Below are positions 60,801 through 64,000 of a DNA stretch of 64,000 bases, piece after piece. Position numbers and translations under genes: made by a program. Within the stretch, counting starts at the first letter, position 1. Every line of letters begins with the position of its first letter. The DNA is from JBHJGP01 sp050331695 (GTDB lineage: Bacteria > Pseudomonadota > Alphaproteobacteria > Geminicoccales > Geminicoccaceae). The stretch spans positions 62,001-126,000 of the forward strand of contig JBHJGP010000012.1 of the NCBI GenBank assembly GCA_050331695.1, read 5' to 3'. The notes under the pieces are model-generated. The model saw only the letters and a program-made list of their open reading frames with translations, was not told the DNA's origin and made no database searches.

Positions 60801-61812
60801 TGATGTCGATATCGTCGGCCGTGCCGTCGACATAGAGTGTGCCGTTACGCTGGTCGGCCAGGCCCTCGACGAGACCGGCATTGACCACCGTCACATCGTC
60901 GCCGTCGATGTTGAGCGCGCGACTTCCGGACGAGATCGTCCCGCCCTCTTCATTGACGATTTCGAGATCGTGGGACGCGTTGCCGATGTAAAGACCGTTC
61001 TGCGGGGCCGTGATCAGCCCGCCTTGCTGGTTGATGATGGTGCCTTTGACCGCGACGCCGTCCTCGACCACCAGACCGCCGAGAAAGCCGGTCGTCGTCT
61101 CGGCGGTAAAGGTACCGGAATTGGTCAGGTGAAGCTCGATCACAGCTTCCGGCGCCTCCGAGCCATTGAAGAAACGGCCACCGGAGGAGCCGTTCGCCGT
61201 GGTCCGAGTGCCGTCCTCGAAACCCGGCTCGCCGCGGCCCTGGACCAGGCCCTCGTTAGCGATCGAAATGTCTTCGGACTTGAGGTCATCGCCTGCGCCG
61301 CCCTGAACACTGAGGCCGTCACCGCTATTGCCCTCGCCGGCATCGACAACACCGTGGGCGCTGTTTTCGACGGACGCATTGTCAACGTCGCCATCGATAT
61401 AAACCGTGCCGTTGCGCTGATCGCCGGTGCCGATGATCTCGCCATTGTTGGTCAGGCTGAAATCGTCGGCGCCCGTGTCGATGCCGCGGCTGTCGGAGGT
61501 GATCAGCCCGTCATTGACGATCGTGGCGCCCGTGGCCGGTGCCTCACCGTCAGCGGTCGTGACACCGTTGAAGCTGCCGGCGATGCCGCCGCCTTCCTCG
61601 TTGACCAGCGTGGCATCCTGACCGTTGATCTCAACGCCGTTCGTGCCGGTGATCAAACCACCGTCGAGGTTCGTCAATGTGGCGCCGTCACCATTGATCT
61701 GGGCACCGGCCACGGTCCCCGCGAGCGGACCGGCATTGGCAACGTCGGCGCCGTCGGTATCCACGGCCGCGCCGATTTCAGCGCCCGGCGCTGAGGGCTC
61801 GAGTGTGTCCAC
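57871..61812 (-). CDS. giant secreted RTX protein with tandem N-terminal repeats, CHRD and Spondin_N domains
   Basis: 1313 residues from a GTG at 61812 (GAGGAG 8 bases upstream). An acidic Asp/Gly/Asn-rich protein. Two tandem units of about 189 residues come first (each with GDQRNGT-x-Y-x-DG, GVVDAGEGN-GDG and GLRFFNGS-like motifs). RTX-like turns follow (about 485-560). A CHRD-like part (about 570-725; NNLYFNIHTNDFPGGEIRGQL) is followed by RTX nonapeptides (about 770-970), a Spondin_N domain (about 975-1215; VTNTLGAGGTFVTPVWFGFHDG) and a serralysin-type C-terminal beta roll (LNGGLGADTLEGGGASDTFIFEVGTGED) with the VIV ending common in type I secretion signals. Probably a cell-surface or matrix adhesin. 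No catalytic residues recognised. Confidence 0.85.
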   Translation of the reverse strand: MDTLEPSAPGAEIGAAVDTDGADVANAGPLAGTVAGAQINGDGATLTNLDGGLITGTNGVEINGQDATLVNEEGGGIAGSFNGVTTADGEAPATGATIVNDGLITSDSRGIDTGADDFSLTNNGEIIGTGDQRNGTVYIDGDVDNASVENSAHGVVDAGEGNSGDGLSVQGGAGDDLKSEDISIANEGLVQGRGEPGFEDGTRTTANGSSGGRFFNGSEAPEAVIELHLTNSGTFTAETTTGFLGGLVVEDGVAVKGTIINQQGGLITAPQNGLYIGNASHDLEIVNEEGGTISSGSRALNIDGDDVTVVNAGLVEGLADQRNGTLYVDGTADDIDIINQSSGVVDAGEGNNGDGVSIQVGAAAEDAKSDDITISNHGLFQGRGAPQTPSNLAAGLRFFNGSGEEVATVNGAVRNGGLVQAEDGAGLQIGEGVQFVGPIDNQEDGVIRSDNGLAIDASLSVGGQRIENDGLIEGDVVLGDGDDRLNNDGELAGSLSTGGGDDRVDTKTGTIEGPVDLGAGDDRFIGSTGDDQVTGGLGDDRLDGRSGTDTALYNDIDVAVDVDLGAGTATRETGFSVSLEDQPVASITTAQTPAEIVAEAAANNLYFNIHTNDFPGGEIRGQLLLQSDETVDGIRTLTLVASLDAAQEPGPTSDSDAIGSGTVVITVDGEDVSYSADLSVSGISTDELLPVSGVSSIHLHNAPAGVNGPVILDIVQDAGGDVTGADPSADDGNVFEEVVETDELDEIENIVGSEDGDRIIASGPVGNVISGGGGDDFIAGGGGVDILDGGEGIDTNSFVGIGAPVIADLAPGNASYQTPVATVFERPENFENLDGSANNDQLFGDGGDNVLTGNDGDDLLIGRGGGDTLGGGEGDDFLQGGGGNDALDGGDGVDTASFADIGADVTADLSAGQAQYVVGGNTVQDSLDNIENLTGSVNNDTLIGDDGDNLLAGGAGSDNLQGGDGSDFLRGDAIGSGAAIRVTVTNTLGAGGTFVTPVWFGFHDGATFDAFDIGAPASFGLERLAEDGSIEGIAAEFNAQVDGAGVDATIVGPDGVPGPIDPGEAASFEIDVDPDQVGQGFFSWATMIIPSNDAFLAVPDDPLADPIFDEDGNFLGDENGQIVIQRFGTDVLDAGTEVDNELDAAFINQTAPDTGIDEAGVVGEHPGFIGSEGLPGDGGTILGGTTVAGAVIDPIEGDFTQDGGSGQLLEIVIEQLDGFSDTLNGGLGADTLEGGGASDTFIFEVGTGEDLVLDFASDEDILDFSSFGLADVDAVIDASNQDGDDLVVDLGGGDQVTLAGVTASVLSEDNVIV

Positions 61813-62465
61813 GGATGTCGCTCCTCAGAAAAATTTTGCTTGAGTGATCGGCGTCACAAGCACTGCGCCTGCCGCCTGGCCTTCCGCTCGATGAATGCCA
61901 CGCGAGCGGGAAACGCGGGTAGAGCGCCAAATGCACGGGGGGTGTACGCAGATCGAAGGGCCCTCATGCGCGTTGCTTGGCTCTGTCCGAGCCCCTTGCA
62001 GCACAAAGAAAAAACCTTTTGTATCAGCGAGTTAAGATACGATCACGCAACGTGAAGAGAATTTGGGACCAAAGGGGCCCGCCGTTCCGCCCAACAGGCC
62101 ATGCGACATCACGGGGATGTGAGCTGTCCGAGAGGTATCCGGAGCACGAATTGCCCCTCCCCTCGAACATGATGTGAGTTGAAAAGCGTTTCGCTATTCC
62201 GGCCCCGCAGCTCCCAGCCTTCGCCAAACGCCATCCGGAGATTGAGCTGAATTTGAGCATGCCTAAACTCAATCTCCTCGACGGCAATGCCGATATTGCT
62301 GTGCGCGTCGGCGAAACCGAGCAGCTCGATTTGATCGGGCGCCGCATCGGCTAAGCGGGGCACAGCATCTGTTCTCATAAAGCGCTGGGTGCCCCGGGCC
62401 GGTCCGGGTAGATCCATGGCCATTCGAGGGAGATAACGCCTTCACCATTCGGATCGGCCCCGTTC
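61813..62465. other. 653-base gap with only a degraded LysR fragment
   Basis: Apart from the fragment at 62187-62354, no gene is supported. The stretch near 61995-62060 is AT-rich and should hold the promoter for the RTX gene. Overlapping short frames on both strands are shadows. A GTG start for the EamA gene follows at 62466. Confidence 0.5.
62187..62354 (+). pseudogene. remnant of a LysR-type regulator effector domain
   Basis: Fifty-six codons read RFAIPAPQLPAFAKRHPEIE, then LDGNADIAVRVGETEQLDLIGRRIG, then TAA. This is the middle of a LysR substrate-binding domain (PRLPAFRARHPEIEL and LDG-ADIAVR-G are common LysR segments). Upstream in the same frame a TGA lies at 62175-62177 and the helix-turn-helix is absent, so only a relic remains. 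It may once have regulated the EamA gene. Confidence 0.6.
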
Positions 62466-63398
62466 GTGCATAATGTGGAACAGCTGACTGAGCCGGCTCC
62501 CGTTCCGGCTCCAGCCGCCTCGCCGAGCTGGTGGTTGACCCTTCTTATGGGCGTGGCTTTTGCCATCCTCTGGAGCTCCGCCTTCTCGGTCGCCAAGGTG
62601 CTGGTGGCACATATCCCACCCTTCACCGTCTCGACCGTCCGTTTCTTCATCGCCGCGCTGATCGCCGGTTGTCTCGCGGTGGCCCTCGGCCAGCGTCTGC
62701 CCCGGGGGTGGCAAGCCTGGCGGCCGATCATCCTGCTGGGTCTCTGTCAGAACACGCTTTATCTGGGTCTGTTCTTCACGGCCATGGTCAAGATACCGGC
62801 GGGACTGGCCGCGATCATTGCCAGCGCCATGCCTCTGATCGTGGCGGCACTGGCACCGGCGATCGTCGCCGAGCCCCTGAGACCCTTGAAGGTCATCGGC
62901 CTTTTCGTCGGTTTCGCCGGAGTGATCTGGTTCATGGCCGACCGGATCGCGGGCGGCATCGACGGGTTCGGCATATTGCTTGCGATCTTCGGCGTCATGG
63001 CCCTGGCCGTCGCCACGCTGACCATCAAGAAGGGAGACTTCGGCACCGGCCTCTTGATGGTGGTCGCCTGCCAGATGGCGATCGGCGGCTTGGGCTGCCT
63101 GCCGGTGGCCCTTCTGATCGAGGATGTCACCGCCTTCGAGATCAACCGTTCGGTCGTCCTCGCCTTCATCTACCAGATCGTGTTTCCGGGCATCATCGCC
63201 ACGCTCCTCTGGTTCGCCCTTGTCAAACGGATCTCGACCGCCGGTGCCAGCGCGTTCCACTTCCTCAATCCGATTTTCGGCGTAGGTTTTGCAGCCCTGC
63301 TCCTGGGCGAAGAGATTTCGCCTTGGGATAGCCTCGGTGTCCTCCTGGTCGCGGTCGGCATTGGATTGGTCAACCGCGATCAAAGGCGTCCCAGCTGA
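62466..63398 (+). CDS. EamA/DMT-family exporter
   Basis: 310 residues with ten transmembrane segments arranged as two EamA repeats: first half FAILWSSAFSVAKVLV near residue 35 and second half VNRDQ-ended; conserved LGLFFTAMVKIPAGLAAIIASAMPLIVAALAP segment of the drug/metabolite transporter superfamily. Such proteins export amino acids, metabolites or drugs. A GTG start at 62466. It follows the LysR remnant, a usual neighbour for this class. Confidence 0.9.
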   Translation: MHNVEQLTEPAPVPAPAASPSWWLTLLMGVAFAILWSSAFSVAKVLVAHIPPFTVSTVRFFIAALIAGCLAVALGQRLPRGWQAWRPIILLGLCQNTLYLGLFFTAMVKIPAGLAAIIASAMPLIVAALAPAIVAEPLRPLKVIGLFVGFAGVIWFMADRIAGGIDGFGILLAIFGVMALAVATLTIKKGDFGTGLLMVVACQMAIGGLGCLPVALLIEDVTAFEINRSVVLAFIYQIVFPGIIATLLWFALVKRISTAGASAFHFLNPIFGVGFAALLLGEEISPWDSLGVLLVAVGIGLVNRDQRRPS

Positions 63399-63569
63399 GC
63401 GTCATCAGAACGAACTATTCGACACGCTGATTACACATATTCAATAAAAATAGTTATCATTACTTCCTTTTAACTTTCCATAAAACCACACTAATTTACG
63501 GATATCTCCGGATTGCTCAATAGGCAATCATGGCATAGCGTTTAGCTGTCAACAACGGAGGAGAACAAC
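63399..63569. other. AT-rich intergenic segment, 171 bases
   Basis: From about 63420 to 63530 the base composition is much more AT-rich than the rest of the window, with A- and T-runs such as AATAAAAATAG. Likely the promoter of the small gene at 63570. No terminator hairpin for EamA was seen. Confidence 0.5.
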
Positions 63570-63821
63570 TTGTCTATTACGCCGCACATTATTCTGGTGA
63601 CCCGAATAACGGGCACCAATCAGTTGGACAGCAGCTTCATCGCCCGCTGCAATAACATGAGTGAGTTGCGCCACTTGGAGCGCTACTATCTGGACTCGCG
63701 CTCGATCGGCGAGTTCGTCACTCTCTTGCGACTAACCGGCCAAGGGGTTGAACAGGTCACCGCCGACGACGCGTTCGGCATTCTCGACGTCGACTTATCG
63801 GAGCTCGACGAAACGCGCTGA
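63570..63821 (+). CDS. hypothetical protein, 83 residues
   Basis: TTG start at 63570, supported by GGAGGAG 7 bases upstream. Starts MSITPHIILVTRITGTNQLDSSFIARCNNMSELRHLERYYLDSRSIGEFVTLLRLTGQG and ends in an acidic tail (DAFGILDVDLSELDETR). No signal peptide, helix or known motif. Its codon use is less GC-rich than its neighbours and it follows an AT-rich patch, which hints at later acquisition. It precedes tRNA-His on the opposite strand. Confidence 0.55.
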   Translation: MSITPHIILVTRITGTNQLDSSFIARCNNMSELRHLERYYLDSRSIGEFVTLLRLTGQGVEQVTADDAFGILDVDLSELDETR

Positions 63822-63839
63822 ACGGGCGCCGCCAGGAGC

Positions 63840-63917
<78 letters not shown>

Positions 63918-64000
63918 ACTGAAGCATGGTTCTGGCGGATCAGCGTGCGCGCGTCAAGCGCACCTCAGCCAGCCCGCCACCGACAAAAGTCGCCCAAATC
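63918..64000. other. window edge, no feature seen
   Basis: Eighty-three bases upstream of tRNA-His. It should contain the tRNA promoter on the minus strand, but I see no clear -35/-10 pair. Nothing else recognised. Confidence 0.3.

Overview
The window is a 64 kb chromosomal segment of a GC-rich Gram-negative bacterium, most likely a free-living marine or salt-adapted alphaproteobacterium. This rests on the very GC-rich codon use, frequent GTG and TTG starts, LysR/HxlR/AraC regulators, ribose-type and zinc-type ABC systems, an outer-membrane porin, and two acidic RTX-type secreted giants. No plasmid, phage or insertion-sequence genes were recognised. The species cannot be named from sequence alone.

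Layout. 1-9.7 kb: small catabolic and regulatory genes (two aldo/keto reductases, a LysR regulator, a DapA-like aldolase, a sodium:solute symporter, an HxlR/quinone-oxidoreductase pair, an AraC regulator, and a patatin split by an in-frame stop). 9.7-21.5 kb: one large minus-strand catabolic locus. It has a ribose-type ABC transporter, an SDR dehydrogenase (broken by an in-frame TAA), a creatinase-like M24 protein, and E1-alpha, E1-beta and an unusual E2. Facing it is a regulator that fuses a winged helix to a solute-binding domain. Operator-like repeats lie at both likely promoters. 21.5-23.9 kb: a two-gene STAND/small-helical-protein module resembling bacterial NLR-effector pairs, with a frameshift in the STAND gene. 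24.2-28.9 kb: a zinc-type metal ABC operon with two accessory proteins of unknown role. 29.2-32.7 kb: a calcineurin-like phosphatase with an internal deletion, then an intact Tat-exported PhoD. 32.8-41.3 kb: envelope and stress genes (membrane protein, ECF sigma factor with its membrane anti-sigma, two MscS channels, AsmA, DUF4112, YqaE, AI-2E transporter). 41.7-51.4 kb: a 2535-residue RTX protein combining PhoX-like, phytase-esterase-like, PhoD and DNase-I-like nuclease domains, then a porin with a possible Pho box and a small lipoprotein. 51.5-55.6 kb: two hypothetical genes and two divergent glycosyltransferases. 55.8-57.7 kb: a TrkH/TrkA potassium uptake pair. 57.9-61.8 kb: a second RTX giant with CHRD and Spondin_N domains. 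62.2-64 kb: a LysR remnant, an EamA exporter, an AT-rich patch with a small unknown gene, and tRNA-His.

Two themes stand out. One is extracellular phosphorus scavenging: two phosphatase genes, the multi-phosphatase/nuclease giant, and the porin with a Pho-box-like repeat. The other is a probable NLR-like defence or cell-death module at 21.5-23.9 kb. At least four genes are visibly interrupted (patatin, SDR, STAND, calcineurin-like phosphatase), which suggests either local gene decay or draft-sequence errors. Raw reads would decide.
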